Of a stretch of 49,358 nt of DNA, positions 1 through 6,938 are shown piece after piece. Origin of the DNA: an uncultured Eubacteriales bacterium (GTDB taxonomy: Bacteria > Bacillota > Clostridia > Oscillospirales > Acutalibacteraceae). The translations under genes and the position numbers were made by a program. Under the pieces are notes generated by a model. That model saw only the letters and a program-made list of their open reading frames with translations, was not told the origin of the DNA and did no database searches. How positions within the stretch are numbered: the first letter of the stretch is position 1; each line of letters opens with the position of its first letter. The stretch covers positions 1 through 49,358 of the forward strand of contig CAKSSJ010000015.1 in assembly GCA_934488615.1 (NCBI GenBank), read 5' to 3'.

Positions 1-827
1 TTATCATCGCCAACCCCGAGTTCGCAGATGTGCGTTCTCTTGAGGGCGTTGCTCCGACAAAGAACAAGTGCGTTCCCATCATCGCAGTTCCCACCACGGC
101 AGGTACAGCCGCCGAGGTTACTATCAACTATGTTATCACCGACGCCGAGAAGAACCGCAAGATGGTTTGCGTTGACGTTCATGATATCCCCGTTGTTGCA
201 GTCGTCGATCCCGACATGATGTCATCAATGCCGAAGGGTCTCACCGCCGCAACAGGTATGGATGCTCTTACTCATGCTATTGAGGGCTACATCACAAAGG
301 GCGCATGGGCACTTTCCGATATGTTCCACCTCAAGGCAATCGAGATCATCTCCAAGAACCTCAGAGGTGCTGTTGAGAACACCGCAGATGGCAGAGAGGG
401 AATGGCTCTCGGTCAGTATGTTGCAGGTATGGGCTTCTCAAATGTAGGTCTCGGCATCGTTCACTCAATGGCTCATCCGCTCGGTGCACTTTATGACACA
501 CCGCACGGCGTTGCAAACGCAATTCTCCTCCCGACCGTTATGGAGTACAACGCTCCTGCAACAGGCGACAAATACCGCGATATTGCAAAGGCTATGGGCG
601 TTGAGGGTACAGAGAACATGAGCATTGAAGAGGCTCGCAAGGCAGCCATTGACGCAGTTAAGCAGCTTTCACACGATGTAGGAATCCCCGCAGACCTCAA
701 GGAGATCGTAAAGGAAGAGGATATCCCGTTCCTTGCACAGTCAGCTTATGACGATGCTTGCCGCCCGGGCAATCCGAGAGATACAAGCGTTGAAGAGATC
801 ACAGCTCTTTACAAAAAGCTTATTTGA
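1..827 (+). CDS. fucO: Iron-containing alcohol dehydrogenase, lactaldehyde reductase (FucO) type, 5'-truncated by window edge
   Basis: The reading frame is already open at base 3 and runs to the stop at 825-827, so the N-terminal third lies outside the window. The visible part starts with IIANPEFADVRSLEGVAP, just before the family motif PTTAGTAAEVT. It carries the iron-ligand segments DALTHAIEGY (Asp and His) and HSMAHPLGALYDTPHG (two His ligands). Similarity to E. coli lactaldehyde:1,2-propanediol oxidoreductase is high along the whole piece, including GQYVAGMGFSNVGLG and the C-terminal GNPR motif. The family reduces L-lactaldehyde or other short aldehydes with NADH in the cytoplasm, usually in fucose or rhamnose fermentation. 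The true substrate is not readable from sequence. A perfect terminator follows at once, so this is the last gene of its operon. A second iron ADH at 20853 belongs to a different subgroup. Confidence 0.93.
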   Translation, partial: IIANPEFADVRSLEGVAPTKNKCVPIIAVPTTAGTAAEVTINYVITDAEKNRKMVCVDVHDIPVVAVVDPDMMSSMPKGLTAATGMDALTHAIEGYITKGAWALSDMFHLKAIEIISKNLRGAVENTADGREGMALGQYVAGMGFSNVGLGIVHSMAHPLGALYDTPHGVANAILLPTVMEYNAPATGDKYRDIAKAMGVEGTENMSIEEARKAAIDAVKQLSHDVGIPADLKEIVKEEDIPFLAQSAYDDACRPGNPRDTSVEEITALYKKLI

Positions 828-848
828 TTGTATAATTGAATAAAGGTA

Positions 849-879
849 ATCCGTCGGGCTTTACCCGACGGATTTTTTT
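849..879 (+). terminator. Rho-independent terminator after the FucO-type gene
   Basis: A perfect 10-bp stem (ATCCGTCGGG at 849-858 and its complement at 864-873) with a 5-base loop is followed by a run of seven T. It starts 22 bases after the stop codon. Confidence 0.93.
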
Positions 880-954
880 CGGGATCAGCCTGTAAAAAAC
901 AAGCCGAATCTCACCTACAAATAATGTCATCAACTTGAATTTTGTCAAGCAGAA

Positions 955-1000
955 GAAATTTTTCAAGGCTTCCCCTTGAGGGGAAGGCTGTAAAATAACA
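955..1000. repeat. Small palindromic interspersed repeat, copy B
   Basis: CTTCCCC (969-975), TTGA, GGGGAAG (980-986) forms a compact hairpin. The same core with a longer stem occurs at 24556-24576, and read on the minus strand the flanking bases (GCCTTGAAAAATTT) resemble those of that second copy (GGCTTGGAAATTTTT). The rest of the gene-free stretch 881-1074 holds only a perfect palindrome ATAACATGTTAT (1022-1033) and the SD of the next gene; no convincing promoter was seen. Confidence 0.5.
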
Positions 1001-1074
1001 CCTATTCTTAATTTAAAGTTGATAACATGTTATGAAGGGAAGCCTGTCAATCTCATCTATCGGGAGGGTATCAC

Positions 1075-1998
1075 ATGGAAACGCAAAAGAAAACCTTAAC
1101 GGTGTTCACACCTGCGTACAACAGAGCCTACACAATTCACAAATGCTACGAAAGTCTGCGCCGTCAGACCTTAAAGGATTTCGTGTGGCTTGTTGTTGAC
1201 GACGGCTCGACCGACAACACCGCCGAGCTTATAAAGCAGTGGCAGACCGTACCCGACAACGGATTTGAAATTAAATATGTCTACAAGGAAAACGGCGGCA
1301 TGCACACGGCTCACAACACCGCCTATGAAAATATTGACACCGAGCTGAACACCTGCATTGACTCCGACGATTACATGACCGACGATGCGGTTGAAAAAAT
1401 CGTGAACTGCTGGAAAAAATACGGCAGTGACAAATATGCGGGAATCCTTGCACTCGATATTTTTGATAACGGCAAGGTAATCGGCAAGGAGCTTGAAACC
1501 GACCGATTCGACACGACGTTTTATTCCTACTATCAGCGCGGCGGACGAGGTGACAAAAAAATAATCTACCGCACCGACATAATGAAAAACTATCCCCCCT
1601 ATCCCACCTTTCCGGGTGAAAAATATGTTCCTCTTTCATACAAATACACGCTCGCCGACCTTGACTACACGCTGATAATCATGAACGAGCCCGTTTGCGT
1701 GGTCGAATATATGGCAGACGGTTCAAGCACGAATATGTACCGTCAGTATCTCAGGAATCCGCAGGGCTTTGCGTTTTTGAGAAAATTTGATATGACGGCT
1801 TTCCCTCAGCCCAAGGACATTGTAAGAAACTGTATTCACTATGTTTCAAGCTCGATTCTGATGAAAAACAAGCACTTTGTTTCGGAATCTCCGAGAAAAT
1901 TTTTAACCGTACTCGCTATTCCGTTCGGCGCGGCGCTGACGGTATTCATCAAATATAAATCCAAGGACTACATGAAGGTCGAAGGATTTAATAAATAA
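1075..1998 (+). CDS. Family 2 glycosyltransferase
   Basis: This 307-residue cytoplasmic enzyme has a GT-A fold. The N-terminus LTVFTPAYNRAYTIHKCYESL is followed by the nucleotide-sugar motif VVDDGSTDNT (about residues 41-50) and the DXD-like metal motif CIDSDDYMTDDA (about residues 98-109). Family members transfer a sugar from an NDP-sugar to a lipid or polysaccharide acceptor, usually for cell-surface glycans. No transmembrane segment is evident, so it probably acts on the cytoplasmic face of the membrane. The start is supported by GGGAGGGT nine bases upstream. It stands alone, not inside a polysaccharide cluster, so the acceptor cannot be inferred. Confidence 0.88.
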   Translation: METQKKTLTVFTPAYNRAYTIHKCYESLRRQTLKDFVWLVVDDGSTDNTAELIKQWQTVPDNGFEIKYVYKENGGMHTAHNTAYENIDTELNTCIDSDDYMTDDAVEKIVNCWKKYGSDKYAGILALDIFDNGKVIGKELETDRFDTTFYSYYQRGGRGDKKIIYRTDIMKNYPPYPTFPGEKYVPLSYKYTLADLDYTLIIMNEPVCVVEYMADGSSTNMYRQYLRNPQGFAFLRKFDMTAFPQPKDIVRNCIHYVSSSILMKNKHFVSESPRKFLTVLAIPFGAALTVFIKYKSKDYMKVEGFNK

Positions 1999-2021
1999 TT
2001 CAATTAACGGTTGCAAAACTA

Positions 2022-2049
2022 TTGACAAACTTAATATAAGGTATATAAT
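2022..2049 (+). promoter_or_regulatory. Sigma-A promoter of the THF riboswitch-folT transcript
   Basis: TTGACA at 2022-2027 and TATAAT at 2044-2049 are separated by 16 bases. Both hexamers are perfect. The start of transcription is predicted at about 2056, directly at the 5' base of the riboswitch. Confidence 0.9.
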
Positions 2050-2056
2050 AGCACTG

Positions 2057-2153
2057 TTCAGAGTAGACAGATGAGCGTTAAGTGCCGGCGGAACGGGGAG
2101 TTGTCCGTCGGACGAAAAGATTTCTTGCGGTTCTTCTGTCGCATCCCGCTGAG
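2057..2153 (+). promoter_or_regulatory. Tetrahydrofolate (THF) riboswitch aptamer
   Basis: The sequence carries the conserved THF-aptamer blocks in order: GAGTAGA (2061-2067), GCGTTAAGTG (2075-2084), GGAACGGGGAGTTGTC (2090-2105), GACGAA (2111-2116), GCGGT (2128-2132) and GCATCCCGCTGAG (2141-2153). P1 pairs TTCAG (2057-2061) with CTGAG (2149-2153), P2 pairs ACAGA with TCTGT, and P3 pairs CCGGCGG with CCGTCGG. It sits between a consensus promoter and folT, the classic target of this class. The aptamer binds reduced folates and should turn folT off when folate is sufficient. Confidence 0.92.
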
Positions 2154-2171
2154 TAATAATGCGACTTTCTG

Positions 2172-2204
2172 CCTCCTTATTATTCAAAACGGGTAATAAG
2201 GAGG
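2172..2204 (+). promoter_or_regulatory. SD-sequestering hairpin, expression platform of the THF riboswitch
   Basis: CCTCCTTATTA (2172-2182) is the exact reverse complement of TAATAAGGAGG (2194-2204), which contains the folT SD. No T run follows, so control is probably translational. A competing pairing is possible: GTCGCAT inside the aptamer 3' end (2139-2145) is complementary to ATGCGAC (2159-2165). That could couple aptamer folding to release of the SD. Confidence 0.75.
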
Positions 2205-2212
2205 TTTTATTT

Positions 2213-2734
2213 ATGAACACAAAAAAGAAAAATGTAACAAAACAAATCTGCGTTCTCGCCCTGCTGACAGCGGCAGGCGTGGTGCTCGGCAGGCTGGTTC
2301 CCGTGGTCAATCTTTGGAACACGAAAATTGAATTTGCGTTCGTTGCCGTTATGCTCGCCGCCTGCATCTCAGGACCTATCGGCGGAGCGGTCGTTGGTGC
2401 GCTCGTTGACTTCATCGGAGCCATACTCATGCCGACGGGTGCATATTTCCCGGGCTTCACCGTCACTGCGGCGATAACAGGACTGGTTTTCGGTCTGCTT
2501 CTTTACAAGAAATGCAATTTCCCGAGAATAGTCATTGCCGTGCTTTCAACTCAGCTTGTTTGCGGTCTGCTTCTCAACACGCTGTTCATTTCGATTCTTT
2601 ACACCAAGGCGTTCACCGCCCTGCTCGCAACGAGAGCGATACAGTTCGTCGTGATGAGCGTTGTCGAAATAGTCTTTGCGGAGCTTGCGCTTGACCGTGC
2701 AAAGCTGTTGCAGAAGGTCAGGCTCACGGCTTAA
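2213..2734 (+). CDS. folT: ECF transporter S component for folate (FolT)
   Basis: This 173-residue integral membrane protein is the substrate-binding S subunit of an energy-coupling-factor vitamin transporter. It begins MNTKKKNVTKQICVLALLTA and has about six hydrophobic segments, with the typical N-terminal Gly/Pro-rich AACISGPIGGAVVGALVDFIG region. Assignment to folate rests on the THF riboswitch directly upstream. It would work with shared EcfA/A'/T subunits encoded elsewhere. The ATG at 2213 is chosen over the in-frame upstream ATG at 2159 because AAGGAGG lies just before it and the upstream codon falls inside the riboswitch. The stop overlaps the stop of the convergent yqfD by four bases, with no terminator between them. 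Confidence 0.9.
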   Translation: MNTKKKNVTKQICVLALLTAAGVVLGRLVPVVNLWNTKIEFAFVAVMLAACISGPIGGAVVGALVDFIGAILMPTGAYFPGFTVTAAITGLVFGLLLYKKCNFPRIVIAVLSTQLVCGLLLNTLFISILYTKAFTALLATRAIQFVVMSVVEIVFAELALDRAKLLQKVRLTA

Positions 2735-3903
2735 TCTGTCGTCTCCTGCGGTGTTTCCTCCGTTTCAAAAGGCACACGCTTTCCGATGTTTTCGAAGCAC
2801 TGATATTCGCCTTTTACCGTGCCGTTTTCAATTACAATCTTTTGTGAAACAATTTGTGCATGAAGCGTATCACGGTAGCTTTTCAGCGCATAGTCATTGA
2901 GCGCCGAAAGTTCGGAATAGCCTTTATCCGCCGTTTTATTTTCTTTCTGAAAATCGGTATACTGAGTGTAAAAAATTCCGAACGGCATTCTTACCCCGTG
3001 AATGTAAAGCCATGACTTGTGGCGATAAACAATATCGGAATCATGCTTTTTTGAAAGCGAAAGCTCCCTGCCGAGGAAATAGAGCGAATACACCTTTTGC
3101 GTTTTTGGCTCCAATTCAACAAAATTATTTTCAATCGGAACGCTGACGTTTATTTTTGTCCTTGCGACAACATAGCCGTCAGCGTCGTTAAATACTGACA
3201 TTCCGCTTCTGACATGGCTTATTCCGCTGACGAGCAGACTTCCCTCCATGACGGTCTGACCGCCCTTGACCGCCGCCGCACCCTTGTACGGCTCGATGAT
3301 TTCAACCTGACCGTCCTTGCGAGCGACTATATTCGAGGTGCCATAGTATTTTTCAAGGCTCGGTCTGTGCAGGGCTTCCCTAACCTCGATTTCGGCAACC
3401 GAGCCGTCAATATTTATCGACGCCCATGAAAGCTCGCCGATACTCAGAACCGCATCCGAATTGATATCGCTTGCGTCAAATTTATTTTTTCTAACGCCTA
3501 TTCTCAGTCCCGCATCCGCAAACACCTCGACAATTTTTTCATCGTCAACAGTCGTGTTTCCGTTTATATTTATAACCCAGATGCGATTTGACATCAGCGA
3601 TAGTATCAGCAAAACAACAAAAAATCCGACAAAAAGTCCGCTGTGGCTTTCATACCGCCGAATCATAAACGGCAAGCCGAATTTTCTTTTTATATGCACC
3701 TTCATGCCGCTCGCCGTAGCGGCTTTTCTTATTTGCCTGTATCCGTCAACCGTCGTGCGTGCGGTCAGCCCGTTCGGGTTTCTTCTTATTGCCCAGAGCT
3801 GAATCCCCTGCGCCGTGCAGACATTTATAAATCTTTCCGCGAAGCCGCCGTTTGCCGAAAAAAATACACAGCCGAAAATAAAATGAAAAATATTAAATAT
3901 CAT
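2731..3903 (-). CDS. yqfD: Sporulation protein YqfD
   Basis: This is a 390-residue YqfD homologue. The N-terminal domain (about residues 1-85) contains the stretch CTAQGIQLWAIRRNPNGL. A single membrane segment (GLFVGFFVVLLILSLMSNRIWV, about residues 89-110) comes next, and then an extracytoplasmic domain with the family feature WASINIDGSVAEIEVREA. In Bacillus the gene is in the SigE regulon and contributes to forespore engulfment or mother-cell development; its molecular function is unknown. SD GAGGGA precedes the ATG. It follows yqfC with a 9-base gap, the standard spore operon order. In other genomes phoH-family and ybeY genes follow; here the operon ends against folT. Confidence 0.92.
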   Translation of the reverse strand: MIFNIFHFIFGCVFFSANGGFAERFINVCTAQGIQLWAIRRNPNGLTARTTVDGYRQIRKAATASGMKVHIKRKFGLPFMIRRYESHSGLFVGFFVVLLILSLMSNRIWVININGNTTVDDEKIVEVFADAGLRIGVRKNKFDASDINSDAVLSIGELSWASINIDGSVAEIEVREALHRPSLEKYYGTSNIVARKDGQVEIIEPYKGAAAVKGGQTVMEGSLLVSGISHVRSGMSVFNDADGYVVARTKINVSVPIENNFVELEPKTQKVYSLYFLGRELSLSKKHDSDIVYRHKSWLYIHGVRMPFGIFYTQYTDFQKENKTADKGYSELSALNDYALKSYRDTLHAQIVSQKIVIENGTVKGEYQCFENIGKRVPFETEETPQETTD

Positions 3904-3912
3904 GCCGTTCCC

Positions 3913-4206
3913 TCATTCGCAGAATTCCATTGAGATAATCGTGCCCTCGATCATTGCCTGCTCAAGGGAAAGCGATTTGATCGTCAGATCATATCCTGTG
4001 AATTTCACGCTGTTTTTTCCAAGATTCAGCTTAATTACCGTGTCGTCATATTCCATGACGCTTTTGCATCCGTCAACCATTGCACAGCAGTTTGAAATCA
4101 GCTCAATGTGACTGCAATTTCTCAAAACATCCTCGGGCAGCTCCAGCCTTTCGCAAATTCTGTGCGCTAAAGGAGTGTTGTATTGCTTTCGGTCTCTCGG
4201 CGTCAT
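3913..4206 (-). CDS. yqfC: Sporulation protein YqfC (YabP/YqfC family)
   Basis: This small protein of 97 residues matches the YabP/YqfC family, which is about 90-100 residues long. It has the beta-rich pattern NCSHIELISNCCAMVDGCKS, then VIKLNLGKNSVKFTGYDL and a C-terminal EGTIISMEF. The ATG at 4206 is preferred because GGGTGAT, complementary to the 3' end of 16S rRNA, lies seven bases upstream; a TTG at 4230 would add eight residues without an SD. It is made in the mother cell in Bacillus. It is transcribed divergently from ylbJ, another spore gene, across about 60 bases. Confidence 0.88.
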   Translation of the reverse strand: MTPRDRKQYNTPLAHRICERLELPEDVLRNCSHIELISNCCAMVDGCKSVMEYDDTVIKLNLGKNSVKFTGYDLTIKSLSLEQAMIEGTIISMEFCE

Positions 4207-4265
4207 AGTTATCACCCTATCATAAAACAAAGTTTTTTCCTCATATAATTTTACGGGTGATCTCC

Positions 4266-5324
4266 TTGAATAATTACAGAAAACTGATTTTTCCTTTGAG
4301 CGTCTCAGTCGGATTTATAATTTTGTTTTTCTCCGACCCGTCCGCCATGGTTGAGGGCGTAAGAAACGGACTATACCTGTGCGGAGAAACGGTTATCCCG
4401 TCTCTTTTTCCGTTTATGATACTTTCCGATTTTACAGTACGCTCAGGGCTTGGCAATGCCGTCGGTAAATTTTTCTCCCCCGTAACCGAAAAGGTGTTTG
4501 CCCTCCCGGGCTGTTCGGCATGTGCAATTTTCATGAGCCTTGTCGGCGGCTTCCCCGTCGGCGCAAAGATGATCTCTCAGCTTTTTGAAAACAATTCCGT
4601 TTCAGCCGAACAGGCGAAAAGAATGATGCGGTTCTGTGTCAATTCAGGTCCCGCATTTGTTATCGGAGCCGTCGGAGCAACCATGCTCTCAAGCAAAAAA
4701 ATCGGAATTATTCTCTTTGTCTCGCAAACGGTTTCTTCCCTGATCATCGGAATTGCTTCGGGTATTTTTTTAAGGAAAAACAATAAATCAGCCTCCGCGC
4801 CGCATTCCCCAATAGATGCCTCCGTCCTTACCGAATCCGTTTCCTGCGCGACGGAAGCGATGCTGAATACCTGCGCATGGATTCTTCTTTTTTCTTCGGT
4901 CGTTTCTTTTCTTAACAGGCTCGCCGAGCTTCATCCCGTTTTTAACACAGCCGTATTATTATCCGAGGTCACAAGCGGCTGTGCCTTTGCCGCCCGTCAT
5001 CTTCCCGTTTACTTGATCGCCCCTGTCATCTGCTGGTCAGGCTTCGCCGTTCATATGCAGCTTTTGCCTTATATTAAAAAAATCGGTATTTCCCTTCCCG
5101 AGTTCTGGCTTTCAAGGGCGGTCAACAGCCTTCTTTCTCTGCCTGTTGCGTTTATTCTTTTTAAAATTTTTCCGTGCGAATCGCAGGTTTTTTCGAGCTT
5201 TTCCGATGTTGTTGTAAAGCCGTATTCAGTCTCCGTTCCCGCATCCGTTGCCATGCTTATTCTCGGTGCATTCACAATAATCGATCTTAAGCAGCCGCTG
5301 ATGGGCAAAAAGCGCGGGCTTTGA
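4266..5324 (+). CDS. ylbJ: Sporulation integral membrane protein YlbJ
   Basis: This polytopic membrane protein of about 352 residues has eight or so hydrophobic segments and the Gate/nucleoside-recognition fold. Characteristic stretches are ETVIPSLFPFMILSDF, MSLVGGFPVGAKMISQLF and MRFCVNSGPAFVIGAVG. YlbJ of Bacillus is a SigE-controlled mother-cell protein needed for spore cortex formation or heat resistance; its transport substrate is not settled. The start is uncertain. A TTG at 4266 has the extended SD GGGTGATC four to five bases upstream. A GTG at 4257 would add three residues but lies within that SD. Gene order with the divergent yqfCD makes a compact spore locus. Confidence 0.88.
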   Translation: MNNYRKLIFPLSVSVGFIILFFSDPSAMVEGVRNGLYLCGETVIPSLFPFMILSDFTVRSGLGNAVGKFFSPVTEKVFALPGCSACAIFMSLVGGFPVGAKMISQLFENNSVSAEQAKRMMRFCVNSGPAFVIGAVGATMLSSKKIGIILFVSQTVSSLIIGIASGIFLRKNNKSASAPHSPIDASVLTESVSCATEAMLNTCAWILLFSSVVSFLNRLAELHPVFNTAVLLSEVTSGCAFAARHLPVYLIAPVICWSGFAVHMQLLPYIKKIGISLPEFWLSRAVNSLLSLPVAFILFKIFPCESQVFSSFSDVVVKPYSVSVPASVAMLILGAFTIIDLKQPLMGKKRGL

Positions 5325-5364
5325 CAGAATATTTGCGTTTTCGACTATTCAGCCTTACTAAACC

Positions 5365-5427
5365 TTGCAACAGCAAAAAAAATATGATACAATTATTTTA
5401 TTAAGGCAATTTATACGGTATTGCCTT
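5365..5427 (+). promoter_or_regulatory. Promoter and 5'-UTR inverted repeat upstream of the Cys-rich small protein
   Basis: TTGCAA (5365-5370) and TACAAT (5388-5393) are 17 bases apart, and TGA before the -10 gives an extended -10 element. A perfect inverted repeat follows: AAGGCAAT (5403-5410), nine bases, ATTGCCTT (5420-5427). It sits close to the expected start site, so it could be an operator or a 5' mRNA hairpin. Confidence 0.7.
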
Positions 5428-5454
5428 TAATCTCATTTTGAGAGGACTGATAAA

Positions 5455-5673
5455 ATGAAGAAAAAGCTTGTCAATTCAGACGGTATCACTCCCGCATGCA
5501 GACTTTGCTCTCACGGCATGATTGCGGCGGACGGCGACTGCGTTCTCTGCGTAAAAACAGGCATAAGACAGCTCGATTCATCATGCCGAAGCTTTAAATA
5601 TGACCCGCTCAAAAGAGTGCCGAAGAAAAATATCGGCATCGGCAATTTTACCGAAGAGGACTTTAAGCTGTAA
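5455..5673 (+). CDS. Small cysteine-rich protein, possible zinc-binding, function unknown
   Basis: This 72-residue soluble protein has six cysteines: CRLC (residues 17-20), C31 and C34 as CVLC, and single Cys later in the sequence, as in SSCRSFKYDPLKRVP. The CxxC pairs spaced by about 11 residues look like a zinc knuckle or rubredoxin-like knot. I do not recognise a named family. The C-terminal half is basic and then acidic. SD GAGAGGACT precedes the ATG. The stop is only 14 bases before the glycerate kinase start, so the two are probably co-transcribed from the promoter at 5365. Confidence 0.72.
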   Translation: MKKKLVNSDGITPACRLCSHGMIAADGDCVLCVKTGIRQLDSSCRSFKYDPLKRVPKKNIGIGNFTEEDFKL

Positions 5674-5687
5674 ACGGAGGATATTTC

Positions 5688-6800
5688 ATGATAGTTATTG
5701 CACCCGATTCATATAAAGAAACAATGTCGGCGACCGAGGTTTGCGAAATAATCAGATCAGAATTTCTTAAAATAAATCCCTCCGAGACAATCAAATGCTT
5801 TCCCATTGCCGACGGCGGCGAGGGAACGGTTGATGCCATGCTTTTTAACGGCGGCGATAGGCTCACCGTAAACGTCAAGGGTCCCCTCTTTGAAGAAACA
5901 GAAGCATTTTACGGAATTCTCCCTAACGGCACCGCTGTTATCGAAATGGCGGCGGCAAGCGGTTTGCCGATGGTCGGCGACCGAAAAAATCCGATGCTGA
6001 CAACTACCTACGGCACGGGTCAGCTGATCAGGGATGCTTTGGATAAAGGCTGTAAAAAAATACTCATCGGTCTCGGCGGCAGTGCAACTAATGACGGCGG
6101 AATAGGCTGTGCGGCGGCACTCGGTGCTGAATTTTTCGATAAAGACGGTAATTCTGTTTCGCCCAACGGTGCAGGTCTTTCTGAAATATCAGAGATAAAC
6201 CTTTCAAGCCTCGATAAACGTCTTGCCGAGGTTGACATTGAGGCTCTTTGCGATGTTGTCAGTCCGCTTTACGGTGAAAAGGGTGCGGCTTATATCTTTG
6301 CTCCGCAAAAGGGCGCAGACAGCGACATGGTAATAAAGCTTGATAACGGGCTGAAAAATCTTGCGGCAATCACCGAAAAGGCGATTGGCAAAGACAATTC
6401 GCAGGTTGACGGAGCAGGAGCGGCAGGCGGACTTGGCTTCGGTCTTGTCAGCTTCCTCGGCACAAAGCTTGTCAAGGGTGCGCCGACCGTGCTTAAAGCG
6501 ACAGGATTTAAAAATGCCGCAAAAAATGCCGACCTTGTAATCACCGGCGAGGGTTGTATGGATAATCAATCTCTTCTCGGGAAAGCCCCTGCCGCGGTTG
6601 CTTCACTTTCGGGCAATACTCCTGTTGTTGCAATCGTCGGAATGAGTAAGGTAACCGACATGAGCGGCTCGAATATCCGCAAAATCTATGTCACCGATCA
6701 CGGCGAAAGAACCTTTGAGCAGGTGCTCAAAGAGTGCCGCGATGACCTTTCAGCGACAGCCCACAGGGTTGCCGAGGACTTTTTCAACAACGCGATTTGA
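5688..6800 (+). CDS. glxK: Glycerate kinase (GarK/GlxK family)
   Basis: This 370-residue cytoplasmic kinase phosphorylates D-glycerate with ATP, usually giving 2-phosphoglycerate. It opens with MIVIAPDSYKETMSA and shows the family motifs FPIADGGEGTVDAM (about residues 40-53), LIGLGGSATNDGGIGCAAALG (about residues 126-146), GAGAAGGLGFGL (about residues 243-254) and VITGEGCMDNQS. Length equals the usual 370-380. SD CGGAGG is eight bases before the ATG. It probably shares a transcript with the Cys-rich protein. Genes of glycerate formation (tartronate semialdehyde reductase) are not adjacent, so the feeding pathway is unknown. Whether the product is 2- or 3-phosphoglycerate cannot be told from the sequence. 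Confidence 0.94.
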   Translation: MIVIAPDSYKETMSATEVCEIIRSEFLKINPSETIKCFPIADGGEGTVDAMLFNGGDRLTVNVKGPLFEETEAFYGILPNGTAVIEMAAASGLPMVGDRKNPMLTTTYGTGQLIRDALDKGCKKILIGLGGSATNDGGIGCAAALGAEFFDKDGNSVSPNGAGLSEISEINLSSLDKRLAEVDIEALCDVVSPLYGEKGAAYIFAPQKGADSDMVIKLDNGLKNLAAITEKAIGKDNSQVDGAGAAGGLGFGLVSFLGTKLVKGAPTVLKATGFKNAAKNADLVITGEGCMDNQSLLGKAPAAVASLSGNTPVVAIVGMSKVTDMSGSNIRKIYVTDHGERTFEQVLKECRDDLSATAHRVAEDFFNNAI

Positions 6801-6915
6801 AAATTTTCAACAGTTTCCACAGATTTTTCCACACTTTTTGTTTAAATTCCCGTTTTTTAGTGATATTTCAGAAAAATGACGCTGTGGAAAATAATTTTCC
6901 ACACAGTTTTCAACA
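6781..6915. promoter_or_regulatory. Cluster of DnaA-box-like 9-mers with a palindrome
   Basis: Three exact matches to the relaxed DnaA box TTWTNCACA occur: TTTTCCACA at 6825-6833 and 6895-6903, and its complement TGTGGAAAA at 6883-6891. One-mismatch relatives are GTTTCCACA (6813-6821) and TTTTCAACA at 6781, 6804 and 6907. The pair at 6883-6903 forms a perfect palindrome with 10-base arms around a central A. AT-rich sequence separates the two groups. The spacing resembles oriC or a DnaA-titration site, but dnaA and dnaN are not in the window. A repressor operator is an alternative. Confidence 0.45.
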
Positions 6916-6938
6916 AGTATAAAATAAAGGATGATCTA

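Noticed and set aside
1903..2466. 187-codon minus-strand frame across the THF riboswitch
   Set aside because: It covers the promoter, riboswitch and the folT start on the other strand and has no SD or family match.
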